From: Trebonia sp963836195
Lineage (GTDB): Bacteria; Actinomycetota; Actinomycetes; Streptosporangiales; Streptosporangiaceae
DNA: 64,000 nt
Direction of reading: 5' to 3'
Assembly: GCA_963836195.1 (NCBI GenBank)
Contig: CAWIIX010000030.1
Location: 248,001 to 312,000, forward strand
Made by a program: the position numbers and the translations under genes. This document shows positions 32,787 to 41,332 of this stretch, piece after piece. The notes under the pieces are model-generated. The model had not been told where the DNA came from. It did not search any database and was given only the letters and a program-made list of their open reading frames with translations. Numbering within the stretch: position 1 is the first letter of the stretch; each line of letters begins with the position of its first letter.

Positions 32787-34154
32787 GTGAGTGCCGACGC
32801 TGGACGGCTGCGCAGGCTCCTTGACCGCGTGCTGTCCGACGACCCGCTGGTCCGGGCGACGGCGATCCAGAGCGCGATCTTCGCGTTCGGCACCGGCGCG
32901 TTCATCACCGGCGAGGCCGTCTACTCCATCAAGATCATCGGGCTCACGGTGGCCGAGGCCGGCCTTGGCCTCACCATCGGCATGGCCTCGCAGTTCGTGG
33001 TCTCGATCCCCTTCGGGCGCCTGGCCGACCGGATCGGCGCCAGGACCTGCTGGGGCATCGGCAACGCGTTGCAGGCGGTGGCGTTCCTTGGCTGGCTGTT
33101 CGTGCACGGCTTCTGGCCGTTCATCGCCGTGGTGGTCGGCCGGGAGGTCACCGCGCAGCTGGGCCAGATCGGCTGGTCCACCTACCGGCTGGCGGCCTTC
33201 CCTCGCGAGACCAGGGTCCGCTCCGGCGCCTACAACCGGGCGGCGCTCAACGTCGGCTTCACCGTGGGCGCCCTGTTCGGCGGCGTCGCGCTGGCGACCG
33301 GGTCGCTGACGGTCATCCGGTTCATCCCGATCCTGACCGCGGCCATTCTCCTCGTCAGCGCCGCCATGATCAGGCGACTGCCGGGGGCGGCCGCTCAACC
33401 TGCTGAAAGCCCCGCCCCCAGGGAAATCCGGCTCGCTGCGGAAAGCGAGCTTCCTTCAGAAAGCCGGCCTGCCGAGGCCCCGCCTCCCGCCGCGGTCGCG
33501 CCTGACGTTCCGCCCGGACGCCCGGCCATCCGCAACGCCGGTTTCGTGGTCACCTCGTTTTTCGACGGGCTGTTGTCGTCGCACCAGACCCTGCTGCTGA
33601 CCGTCATCCCGCTCTGGCTGGTGGCCGACACCAATGCCCCGCGCGTCCTGCTGGCCTGGCTGTTCGCCACCAACACGGTCGGCGCCGTGCTGTTCCAGGT
33701 ACCGGCCTCCCGCACCGTGAAGGACCTGCCGACGGCCATGCGGGCCGAGGCCCGGGCGGCGGCCTTCATGGTGGCGTCCTGCCTGATCATCCTGGTGACC
33801 GACCACACCGTCATCTGGCTGACGATCCCGCTGATCTGGCTCGCCCACGTGACCGTCACCGGGGCGGAGCTCTTCGAGTCCTCCGCCTCCTGGAGCCTCC
33901 AGTCGGAGCTGAGCGATCAGTCCCGGCTCGGTGACTACCAGGGGGTCGCCTCCGTGGCCAACACCCTCGGCATGATCTGGACCCCGGCCCTCTACACCTT
34001 CCTGGCGACCACCCTGCACGCCGCCGGCTGGCTGATCATCGCGGCGATCGTCGTGACCGCCGCCGCGGGAATCCGTCCCTCCGCCCGGGTGGCCAAGCAC
34101 TTCCTGGAGGAGGGCCCGCGCACTTCCAAACCGGTCCCGGCCGCAGCCGAGTAA
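32787..34154 (+). CDS. MFS transporter
   Basis: Major facilitator, 455 aa, with about twelve hydrophobic segments. The MFS loop 2-3 motif appears as GRLADRIGARTCWGIGNALQ. A long cytoplasmic Pro/Glu/Ala-rich loop (residues about 200-245) separates the two halves. The second half begins with FFDGLLSSHQTLLLTVIPLW. GTG 32787 has GGGGA upstream. The closest general type is a drug or metabolite efflux permease. The divergent gene is the secreted protein; about 210 bp of shared upstream DNA includes an AT-rich patch (GATACAAATTTGCACAATAACC) suitable as its promoter. Confidence 0.85.
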   Translation: MSADAGRLRRLLDRVLSDDPLVRATAIQSAIFAFGTGAFITGEAVYSIKIIGLTVAEAGLGLTIGMASQFVVSIPFGRLADRIGARTCWGIGNALQAVAFLGWLFVHGFWPFIAVVVGREVTAQLGQIGWSTYRLAAFPRETRVRSGAYNRAALNVGFTVGALFGGVALATGSLTVIRFIPILTAAILLVSAAMIRRLPGAAAQPAESPAPREIRLAAESELPSESRPAEAPPPAAVAPDVPPGRPAIRNAGFVVTSFFDGLLSSHQTLLLTVIPLWLVADTNAPRVLLAWLFATNTVGAVLFQVPASRTVKDLPTAMRAEARAAAFMVASCLIILVTDHTVIWLTIPLIWLAHVTVTGAELFESSASWSLQSELSDQSRLGDYQGVASVANTLGMIWTPALYTFLATTLHAAGWLIIAAIVVTAAAGIRPSARVAKHFLEEGPRTSKPVPAAAE

Positions 34155-34171
34155 CCCGCGCAGCGGCGTCT

Positions 34172-37100
34172 TCAGTCGATCACGACGATCAGGTCGCCGC
34201 CGTCGACCAGCGCGGTGCCGCTCAGCGCCAGCCGGGTGACGGTGCCGGCCACCGGGGTGGTGATCGAGGCCTCCATCTTCATCGCCTCGATCTTGGCGAC
34301 GGTATCCCCGGCCGCGACGCGGTCGCCGGCCGTCACCACCGGGGTGACGCTGCCACCGAACGGCGCCGCGATATGCCCGGGCCTGGCCGGGTCGGCCTTC
34401 TCGGCGGCGGGCGCGTCGGGCTCGACCGAGCGGTCGCGGACCGGGATCGGGCGGAGCTGGCCGTTGATGGTGCACATCACGGTGCGGATGCCGCGCTGGT
34501 CGGGCTCGCCGACCGACTGCAGGCCAAATAGCAGGGTCTTGCCCTCCTCGAGGGTGACGTGGTGCTCCCGCCCGGGCTGGAGCCCGTAGAGGTACTCGGC
34601 CGTGCCGATGACCGAAACGTCGCCGTAGGTCGCGCGCGACTCCTCGAACTTCCTGGTCGGTCCGGGGAACAGCATCCGGTCGAGGGTCCGGCGGCGATCG
34701 GTCCGCAGCCCGTCTTCCTGCGCGGCGGTGAGCTCGCTGTCGAGCACGCGCGCGGTCCGGCCGGCCAGTACCTTGGTCCGGAACGGCTCCGGCCAGCCGC
34801 CGGGCGGATCGCCGAGCTCGCCGGACAGGAAGCCGATCACGGAGTCGGGGATGTCGTATTTCCCGGGGTTGGCGGCGAAGTCCTGCGGGTCGGCGCCGAC
34901 CGCGACCAGGTGCAGCGCCAGGTCGCCCACGACCTTGCTGCTCGGGGTCACCTTGACGATGTTCCCGAGGATGTCGTTGGCGGCGGCGTACATGTCCTCG
35001 ATCTGCTCGAACTTCTCGCCCAGGCCGAGCGCGATCGCCTGCTGGCGCAGGTTGGAGAGCTGGCCGCCGGGGATCTCGTGGCGGTAGACCCGACCGGTCG
35101 GCGCGGGCAGCCCGGACTCGAACGGCGCGTAGAGGCGGCGCACGGCTTCCCAGTACGGTTCGAGATCGCACACCGCCCGCAGCGACAGGCCCGTCTCGCG
35201 GGAGGAGTAATCGGTGGCGGCCACCAGCGACGACAGGGACGGCTGGCTGGTGGTGCCGGACATCGCCGCGTTGGCGGCGTCCACCGCGTCGACTCCGGCC
35301 TCGACGGCGGCGACCAGGGTCGCCAGCTGGCCGCCGGGGGTGTCGTGGGTGTGCAGGTGGACCGGCAGGTCGAATCGCTCGCGCAGGGCCGTGACGAGCG
35401 TTCTGGCGGCCGGGGCGCGCAGCAGGCCCGCCATGTCCTTGATCGCCAGGATGTGGGCGCCGGCGTCGGCGATCCGCTCGGCCAGGCGCAGGTAGTAGTC
35501 GAGGGTGTAGAGCTTCTCGCCCGGGTCGGACAGGTCGCCGGTGTAGCAGAGCGCGACCTCGGCTACCGCCGTGCCGGTGGCGCGGACGGCGTCGATGGCC
35601 GGCCGCATCTGGCTGACGTCGTTGAGCGCGTCGAAGATGCGGAAGATGTCGACGCCGGTCGCCGCCGCCTCGTCGACGAACGCCTGCGTCACCCCCGTCG
35701 GGTAGGGGGTGTAGCCGACGGTGTTGCGGCCGCGCAGCAGCATCTGCAGGCAGATGTTCGGTACCGCCGCCCGGAGGTCGGCCAGCCGCTGCCAGGGGTC
35801 TTCCGCGAGGAAGCGGAGCGCGACGTCATACGTCGCGCCGCCCCATGCCTCCAGCGACAGCAGCTCGGGGGTGGTGCGGGCGACGTGGCCGGCCACGTTG
35901 AGCATGTCGCGGGTGCGCACCCGGGTCGCCAGCAGCGACTGGTGCGCGTCGCGGAAGGTGGTGTCGGTGACGGCGACCCCGGCCTGGGCGCGGAGCTGGC
36001 GCGCGAACCCGGCCGGCCCGAGCTCGAGCAGGCGCTGGCGTGACCCGTCCGGAGGCGGCTGGCGCAGGTCGGTGTCCGGGAGCTTGCTGACCGGGTCGAC
36101 GCTGACCGGGCGGGGGCCGTACGGCTGGTTGATGGTCACGTCGGCCAGGTAGGCGAGCAGCTTGGTGCCCCGGTCGGCCGACGAGCGGGCGGTGAGCAGC
36201 TGCGGGTGAGACTCGATGAATCCGGTGCTGACGCCGCCCGCGCGGAAGTCGGGGTCGTCCAGGCAGGCCTGCAGGAACGGGATGTTGGTGGCGACGCCGC
36301 GGATGCGGAACTCGGCCAGCGCCCGGCGGGCGCGGTCGACGGCCGCCTCGAACGTCCGGCCGCGGCAGGTGAGCTTGGCCAGCAGCGAGTCGAAGTGCGC
36401 CGACACCTCGGCCCCGGTGTAGGTGGTGCCGCCGTCGAGCCGGATGCCCGCCCCGCCCGGCGAGCGGTAGGTGGTGATGACGCCGGTGTCCGGGCGGAAG
36501 CCGTTGGCCGGGTCCTCGGTGGTGATCCGGCACTGCAGCGCGGCGCCCCGGATGCGGATGCCGTCCTGCGAGAGCCCCAGGTCGGCCAGCGTCTCGCCCG
36601 CCGCGATGCGCAACTGCGCCTGCACCAGGTCGACGTCGGTGATCTCCTCGGTCACGGTGTGCTCGACCTGGATGCGCGGGTTCATCTCGATGAACACGTA
36701 GCTGCCGGACGGGTCGACCAGGAACTCGACCGTGCCCGCGTTGACGTACCCGATCTCGGTGGCGAACCGGACCGCGTCGGCGCAGATCCGCGCGCGCAGG
36801 TCGTCGTCGAGATGCGGCGCCGGCGCGATCTCGACGACCTTCTGGTGGCGCCGCTGCACCGAGCAGTCACGCTCGTACAGGTGGATTACGCCGCCTTCGG
36901 CGTCGGCCAGGATCTGCACCTCAATGTGACGCGGGTCGATGACGGCCTGCTCGACGAAGACAGCGGGGTTCCCGAACGCGGCCTCCGCCTCGCGCATGCA
37001 GATCTCGATCGCCTCGGGCAGCGCGCCCGGCTCCTCGACCCGGCGCATGCCGCGGCCGCCGCCGCCGGCCACGGCCTTCACGAAGACGGGAAAGGGGAGC

Positions 37101-37549
37101 GCCTGCGCTTCCCGCACCAGCGCGGCGACGTCCGTGCCGGGGGCGACGCTCTGCAGGGTCGGCACGCCCGCGGCCCGGGCGGCGGCGATCGCGCGGGCCT
37201 TGTTCCCGGTCAGTGTGAGCACGCCGGGGTCCGGCCCGACGAACGTGATGCCCGCGGCCGCGCACGCCTCGGCCAGCGCGGGGTTCTCCGACAGGAAGCC
37301 GTAGCCCGGGTAGATTGCGTCGGCGCCCGCCGTCACCGCGGCCTCGACGATCAGGGCCGGGTCGAGGTAGGCCCGGACCGGGTGCCCGGGTTCGCCGATC
37401 TGGTACGCCTCGTCGGCCTTGAGCCGGTGCTCGGAGTTGCGGTCCTCGTAGGGGAACACCGCGACGGTCGCGAGGCCGAGTTCGTAGGCGGCGCGGAAGG
37501 CGCGGATCGCGATCTCACCGCGATTGGCCACGAGGACTTTGGAGATCAT
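34172..37549 (-). CDS. pyc: Pyruvate carboxylase
   Basis: Biotin-dependent anaplerotic enzyme making oxaloacetate from pyruvate, bicarbonate and ATP. 1125 aa, the full single-chain length. Biotin carboxylase domain: start SKVLVANRGEIAIRAFRAA, ATP-grasp loop GGGGRGMRRV, and FIEMNPRIQVEHTVTEE. Carboxyltransferase domain: begins near 545 with TDTTFRDAHQSLLATR, with metal-binding HLHTHDTPGG. Tetramerisation/PC-specific region follows, then the C-terminal biotinyl domain with IEAMKMEAS (biotin Lys about 1091). ATG 37549; the ribosome site is weak. A TTTTTGCCAAAAA palindrome lies upstream. With the fumarase at 51934 it is one of two central-carbon genes in the window, not linked. Confidence 0.96.
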   Translation of the reverse strand: MISKVLVANRGEIAIRAFRAAYELGLATVAVFPYEDRNSEHRLKADEAYQIGEPGHPVRAYLDPALIVEAAVTAGADAIYPGYGFLSENPALAEACAAAGITFVGPDPGVLTLTGNKARAIAAARAAGVPTLQSVAPGTDVAALVREAQALPFPVFVKAVAGGGGRGMRRVEEPGALPEAIEICMREAEAAFGNPAVFVEQAVIDPRHIEVQILADAEGGVIHLYERDCSVQRRHQKVVEIAPAPHLDDDLRARICADAVRFATEIGYVNAGTVEFLVDPSGSYVFIEMNPRIQVEHTVTEEITDVDLVQAQLRIAAGETLADLGLSQDGIRIRGAALQCRITTEDPANGFRPDTGVITTYRSPGGAGIRLDGGTTYTGAEVSAHFDSLLAKLTCRGRTFEAAVDRARRALAEFRIRGVATNIPFLQACLDDPDFRAGGVSTGFIESHPQLLTARSSADRGTKLLAYLADVTINQPYGPRPVSVDPVSKLPDTDLRQPPPDGSRQRLLELGPAGFARQLRAQAGVAVTDTTFRDAHQSLLATRVRTRDMLNVAGHVARTTPELLSLEAWGGATYDVALRFLAEDPWQRLADLRAAVPNICLQMLLRGRNTVGYTPYPTGVTQAFVDEAAATGVDIFRIFDALNDVSQMRPAIDAVRATGTAVAEVALCYTGDLSDPGEKLYTLDYYLRLAERIADAGAHILAIKDMAGLLRAPAARTLVTALRERFDLPVHLHTHDTPGGQLATLVAAVEAGVDAVDAANAAMSGTTSQPSLSSLVAATDYSSRETGLSLRAVCDLEPYWEAVRRLYAPFESGLPAPTGRVYRHEIPGGQLSNLRQQAIALGLGEKFEQIEDMYAAANDILGNIVKVTPSSKVVGDLALHLVAVGADPQDFAANPGKYDIPDSVIGFLSGELGDPPGGWPEPFRTKVLAGRTARVLDSELTAAQEDGLRTDRRRTLDRMLFPGPTRKFEESRATYGDVSVIGTAEYLYGLQPGREHHVTLEEGKTLLFGLQSVGEPDQRGIRTVMCTINGQLRPIPVRDRSVEPDAPAAEKADPARPGHIAAPFGGSVTPVVTAGDRVAAGDTVAKIEAMKMEASITTPVAGTVTRLALSGTALVDGGDLIVVID

Positions 37550-37610
37550 GGTGGGCAGTCTGCCAAGGTAAAGCGGAGGTCAAACCGGGCCCTCCCGGAA
37601 ACAAATGCAG

Positions 37611-37623
37611 TTTTTGCCAAAAA
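37611..37623. promoter_or_regulatory. TTTTTGCCAAAAA palindrome upstream of pyc
   Basis: Perfect 6-bp inverted repeat around one base, extended by GCA/TGC flanks to about 20 bp with one mismatch each side. It is the only strongly AT-rich stretch nearby, 62 nt upstream of the pyc start. It resembles a repressor operator; no regulator is adjacent. Confidence 0.4.
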
Positions 37624-37645
37624 TGCCCGCAGGCCGCTGCCGTTG

Positions 37646-37686
37646 ACCCGGGGACGTCCCGGCAGCGCGCCTGGACGTCCCCGGGT
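37646..37686 (-). terminator. Perfect 14-bp stem-loop downstream of the secreted AlkP-fold gene
   Basis: ACCCGGGGACGTCC at 37646-37659 pairs exactly with 37673-37686 across a 13-nt loop. It starts 16 nt after the stop at 37702 on the minus strand. There is no T-run, which is usual for high-GC actinobacterial hairpin terminators. Confidence 0.6.
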
Positions 37687-37701
37687 ACCGGCCGAGCGCA
37701 G

Positions 37702-40179
37702 CTAGCCGCGGGCCGCCAGTTGCTTTGCCTCGGCCATGATGAACTTCGCGAACAGGATCTGCGTCCGTGCGCCGGAGATGGGAGTGCCCCGGTTCTCGGC
37801 GTTGTACAGCTCGGTCTTGATCGCGTTCGCCAGCGTGTCGCGCTGCCGGTCGAGCGCGGCGAGGGCGCGGTTGACGGTGGTGAACTCGACGTCGCCAGGG
37901 GTGGTGGATTCGATCGCGTTGGTCGAAGCGGTCAGCGTGGACGCGCCGAACTCGCCCACGCTGGAATTGAGCTGCTTGTAGACCTCGCCGAGCTCGGTGA
38001 CCTGCGGGTCGCGCAGTGCCCGGTTCGGGTCGGTCAGGATCTGGGTGATGACCCGGCCGTCCTGGATGTAGTCGGCGTGCAGGCCGAGCAGGTAGAGCTC
38101 GGTCGGCTCGATGTCGGCCTCGTCGGTCCACGGGCCCTTCAGGTGCAGGTCGACGACCTCGGTCTGGCCGCTGTTGGCGCCGGCCGAGTTGGGGCCGTCG
38201 GCCGGGCCGGAGCCGTCGAGGCCAAGCTGCTTGACGCCGGGGCCCGCGAAGCCGATGTAGTTGGTGTTGATCTCGGCCGCGTAGTCGCCGTGGTTATAGG
38301 CGTAAGCAGGATCGACCGTCACGCAGTCGGCCGGGTAGGCGCTCGCTGTGCTGCCGGTGACGGTCGGGTCACACGTCGCCGAGCCCTGCTCGAGGTAGTA
38401 GTCGGGCTTGGCGAACTCAGCCAGCGTCGGGGTCCGCGCCGGGTCGGCGTTGACGATGTGCAGGATCGCCTCTTCGGTCGGATCGGCGAGGTAGTTGGCG
38501 ATCTGCTGGGTGGTGCCGGTGTAGGGGTTGTTCGCGGTCAGGCCCGCGACGTCCTTGTCGAATGTGCGAACTTGCGGCGAGTACTCCGATGGGCTGCCGT
38601 TCAGGTAGTACTCCGGCGCCGAGTCGTTCTCCATTCCGAACTGGGTGGTGTCTCCCTTCTCCTGCGCGAGCAGGCCGGTGACGTTGCCCTGAAGCTCGCC
38701 GAAGGTGCCCGTCGGGTAAGTGCAGGGGGTGGTGACGCCGTCGCAGTTCGCCGGGGTCGGCTGGATCGCGCGGCCGACGTTGGCCCCCGCCTCGTGGTCG
38801 CCCTCGTCGGAGCTGAGGACGAACATCGTGTTGCTCGGGGTGATGCCCTCGGCGGCCAGCCGCTGGAAGAACGCGCCGAACGCCTGGTTGTAGTACGCCG
38901 CCTGGGCGAGGTAGCAGGCGCTGCCGCTGCCTTGCGCGCTGCCCGCGTGGTAGCAGGGTTCGCCCTTGGCGGACAGGCCCTGGATGTACTCGTTCCCGTG
39001 CAGGTCCGAGATGTACATGTTGACCACCTGGACACCCGATTCCAGCATGTCCGCCGCGTACGCGAGGGACTGCGACGCGTTGATGTCGCCATAGCCGGGG
39101 AAGCCGGGGTAGTTGGTGAGGTATTCGCCGTCGATCTCGTTGCCGTTCAGGTCGACCAGGTTGCCCGCGGCGTTGGTGACCTGGTAGCCGTCGTGGGTCA
39201 GGTTCGAGGTGCCCGCGCCCAGCTGCGGCGCGATGTACTTGTGACCGAACAGCGCCTGGTAGCCGGTGTAGCCGCCGGGCTCGTCGGGCAGCACGTCGGC
39301 GACGGCCGTGTTCGACGGCGTGGTCTGGCCGTACTTCACCCCGGTGGCGCCGGAGCAGAACGCGCTGCCCTGGGCGCAGTGCACGCCGATGCCTACGTAG
39401 TCGGCGGTCTCCGGGTCCTTGTAAGAGTCGGGGTCGCTGGTGAGCTGCTGGTCCTCGGGCGAGCCCACCCCGAACACCTTGGGGATGTCGACCGCGGTGT
39501 TTTCCAGCTCGGCGTTCGCGGTCGCGATCTCGCCGACGTTGCACCCGGCCCGGGTGAACGGCACCCACGGGGCGGGAGTGGTGGCGGTCGGGCTGACCGG
39601 GTTCTTGGCGGTGGCCGGCGGAACCGGCGAGTAGACCATGTTGGGGCTGGTGTCGGTCGCGGTCGGCGAGGTGTCGTAGACCGGGTCGGTCCAGTAGGCG
39701 AACGAGCCCGCCGAGTCAGTCGTGCCGTACGATCCGCCGGCGCCGTTGGTCTGGTACACCTGGTAGTCGTTCGAGATCGGCATGCCCTGCCGGTCGCCGT
39801 ACAGGCCGGTGTACGTGGTCAGGATGTCATCGGCGGTGTGCGCGATCAGCGGCGTGTGGTTGTTGGAAAGGAACGTGCCGCTGTTCTCGAAGAAGCTCAG
39901 CAGATTGGGCATCAGCTCCAGGTCTGACGACACGTTCGGGTTGTCCCGGAAAAAGTGAACGTTATCGAACGTGATCTGCACGACGTGCTTGATGCCATTG
40001 CCGAGCTGACAGCCACTGCCGGTGCTGTCGGACTCGGCGACGGCGTTGATGGCCGGCGATGTGGTCGCCGCCCGCACTGGCGACATTGCCGCGGCCGTCC
40101 CGAATCCGGCGATCAGCGCCGCGACGCCGACGAACACGGGGATGCGGCCGAAGGGTCTCATTCTTCTGGCTCTGTTCAT
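37702..40179 (-). CDS. Secreted alkaline-phosphatase-superfamily phosphoesterase-like protein
   Basis: An exported protein of 825 aa. ATG 40179 is preceded by GAGAGGAG; an upstream in-frame ATG (40203) is less likely. The signal peptide is MNRARRMRPFGR plus a hydrophobic core ending near AAAMSPVRA. The AlkP fold is suggested by the N-terminal VVQITFDNVHFFRDNP, the metal/nucleophile region SNNHTPLIAHTADDILTTYTG and the late metal motif VLSSDEGDHEAG. The remainder is family-specific. It probably hydrolyses phosphoesters outside the cell, but known relatives are uncharacterised. It lies 127 nt downstream of the peptide importer, with its own upstream palindrome, so it may be a separate unit. Confidence 0.75.
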   Translation of the reverse strand: MNRARRMRPFGRIPVFVGVAALIAGFGTAAAMSPVRAATTSPAINAVAESDSTGSGCQLGNGIKHVVQITFDNVHFFRDNPNVSSDLELMPNLLSFFENSGTFLSNNHTPLIAHTADDILTTYTGLYGDRQGMPISNDYQVYQTNGAGGSYGTTDSAGSFAYWTDPVYDTSPTATDTSPNMVYSPVPPATAKNPVSPTATTPAPWVPFTRAGCNVGEIATANAELENTAVDIPKVFGVGSPEDQQLTSDPDSYKDPETADYVGIGVHCAQGSAFCSGATGVKYGQTTPSNTAVADVLPDEPGGYTGYQALFGHKYIAPQLGAGTSNLTHDGYQVTNAAGNLVDLNGNEIDGEYLTNYPGFPGYGDINASQSLAYAADMLESGVQVVNMYISDLHGNEYIQGLSAKGEPCYHAGSAQGSGSACYLAQAAYYNQAFGAFFQRLAAEGITPSNTMFVLSSDEGDHEAGANVGRAIQPTPANCDGVTTPCTYPTGTFGELQGNVTGLLAQEKGDTTQFGMENDSAPEYYLNGSPSEYSPQVRTFDKDVAGLTANNPYTGTTQQIANYLADPTEEAILHIVNADPARTPTLAEFAKPDYYLEQGSATCDPTVTGSTASAYPADCVTVDPAYAYNHGDYAAEINTNYIGFAGPGVKQLGLDGSGPADGPNSAGANSGQTEVVDLHLKGPWTDEADIEPTELYLLGLHADYIQDGRVITQILTDPNRALRDPQVTELGEVYKQLNSSVGEFGASTLTASTNAIESTTPGDVEFTTVNRALAALDRQRDTLANAIKTELYNAENRGTPISGARTQILFAKFIMAEAKQLAARG

Positions 40180-40229
40180 GTGCTCTCCTCTCGCGGCCAA
40201 CAATGAACGCGAGGGACGGCTAGATAAAC

Positions 40230-40244
40230 AGTCGCTCAGTGACT
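40230..40244. promoter_or_regulatory. AGTCGCTCAGTGACT operator-like palindrome
   Basis: A 15-bp dyad with one G-T mismatch around a central C, in an AT-rich pocket between the importer stop and the AlkP-fold gene, 50 nt before that gene's start. Candidate regulator site; the protein is unknown. Confidence 0.4.
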
Positions 40245-40306
40245 ATTCAGGAAATTTTCAGTCGCGCTGGACCCTGCGCAGACGGCGCGGCCGCGCCCCC
40301 CTCGGG

Positions 40307-41332
40307 TCACGGCGCAGACGGCTCAGCCGATGCAGCCGCTTCAGCCGGCGCCACCAGCCCCGGCTCCGGCTCGCGGAGCGGGAAGTGGCACGCGGCCTGG
40401 TGGGCCGCGCTGGTGAAGGGCCGGAGCGGAGGCTCCTCAATGGCGCACAGTTCCTGGGCGCGGGGGCACCGGGTGCGGAACCGGCAGCCGCTCGGCGGCG
40501 CGATCGCCGAGGGCAGCTCGCCGACGACGCCCTGGTGCTCCTTGGCGCGCTCGGCGGCCGGGTCGGCGACCGGGACCGTGTCGATCAGCCCCTTCGTGTA
40601 CGGGTGCGCGGGCGCGGCGTAGACGGCGTCGGCGGGACCGGTCTCGACCAGCTTGCCGAGGTACATCACCCCGATCGTGTCGGCCATGTACCGCACCACC
40701 GACAGGTCGTGCGAGATGAACAGGTACGTCAGCCCGTGCTCGGTCTGCAGGTCCCGCATCAGGTTGAGGATCTGGGCCTGGATCGACACGTCGAGCGCCG
40801 ACACCGGCTCGTCGGCCACGATGAGCGACGGGCCGCCGACCAGCGCCCGGGCCAGCCCGAGCCGCTGCCGCTGACCGCCGGAGAACTCATGCGGGTAGCG
40901 GTCCACCGAGCTCGCGGGCAGCCCGACCTCGTCGAGCATCGCGGCGATGCGACGGCGCTGGTCGGCCCGGCTGCCGTCACGGGCAATGGCCAGCGGCTCA
41001 CGCAGGATCGTGCTCACCCGCATCCTCGGGTCCATCGACGCGTACGAGTCCTGGAACATCAGCTGGACGGCCCGGGCCCGGAGATGGCGGTCGTGGCGGG
41101 ACTGCCGGGCGATGTCGTGGCCGTCGAGCAGGATGCGGCCGCTGGTCGGCTTCTCCAGCCCGACGATCAGCCGCCCGACCGTCGTCTTGCCGCAGCCCGA
41201 TTCCCCCACCAGCCCGAAGGTGGCACCGTGGGGCACCGCGAACGACACGTCGGCGACGGCCGACACCTGCCCGATCCGGCGCTGCAGCACGGCCCCGGAG
41301 GTCACGGTGAAGTTCTTCACCACCTGATCCAC
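40307..41332 (-). CDS. Peptide ABC transporter ATP-binding protein (DppF/OppF type), second cassette
   Basis: ABC ATPase of about 341 aa from GTG 41332 (MDQVVKNFTV). Walker A is GESGCGKT, the Q-loop is LMFQDSYASMDPR, the signature is FSGGQRQR, Walker B is LIVADEPVSALD and the H-loop is FISHD. The C-terminal oligopeptide domain has GCRFRTRCPRAQELC. The open frame runs about 100 codons further upstream, but that part is low-complexity and lacks ATPase features. GTG 41332 has a GGGGGGCGAG ribosome-like site 9 nt ahead and gives the usual short overlap with the upstream ATPase gene. Last gene of this importer. Confidence 0.87.
   Translation of the reverse strand: MDQVVKNFTVTSGAVLQRRIGQVSAVADVSFAVPHGATFGLVGESGCGKTTVGRLIVGLEKPTSGRILLDGHDIARQSRHDRHLRARAVQLMFQDSYASMDPRMRVSTILREPLAIARDGSRADQRRRIAAMLDEVGLPASSVDRYPHEFSGGQRQRLGLARALVGGPSLIVADEPVSALDVSIQAQILNLMRDLQTEHGLTYLFISHDLSVVRYMADTIGVMYLGKLVETGPADAVYAAPAHPYTKGLIDTVPVADPAAERAKEHQGVVGELPSAIAPPSGCRFRTRCPRAQELCAIEEPPLRPFTSAAHQAACHFPLREPEPGLVAPAEAAASAEPSAP

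Noticed and set aside
37720..39927. Plus-strand open frame of about 735 codons opposite the secreted AlkP-fold gene
   Set aside because: No domain, biased Val/Gly/Arg composition. The minus-strand gene has a signal peptide, ribosome site and motifs.
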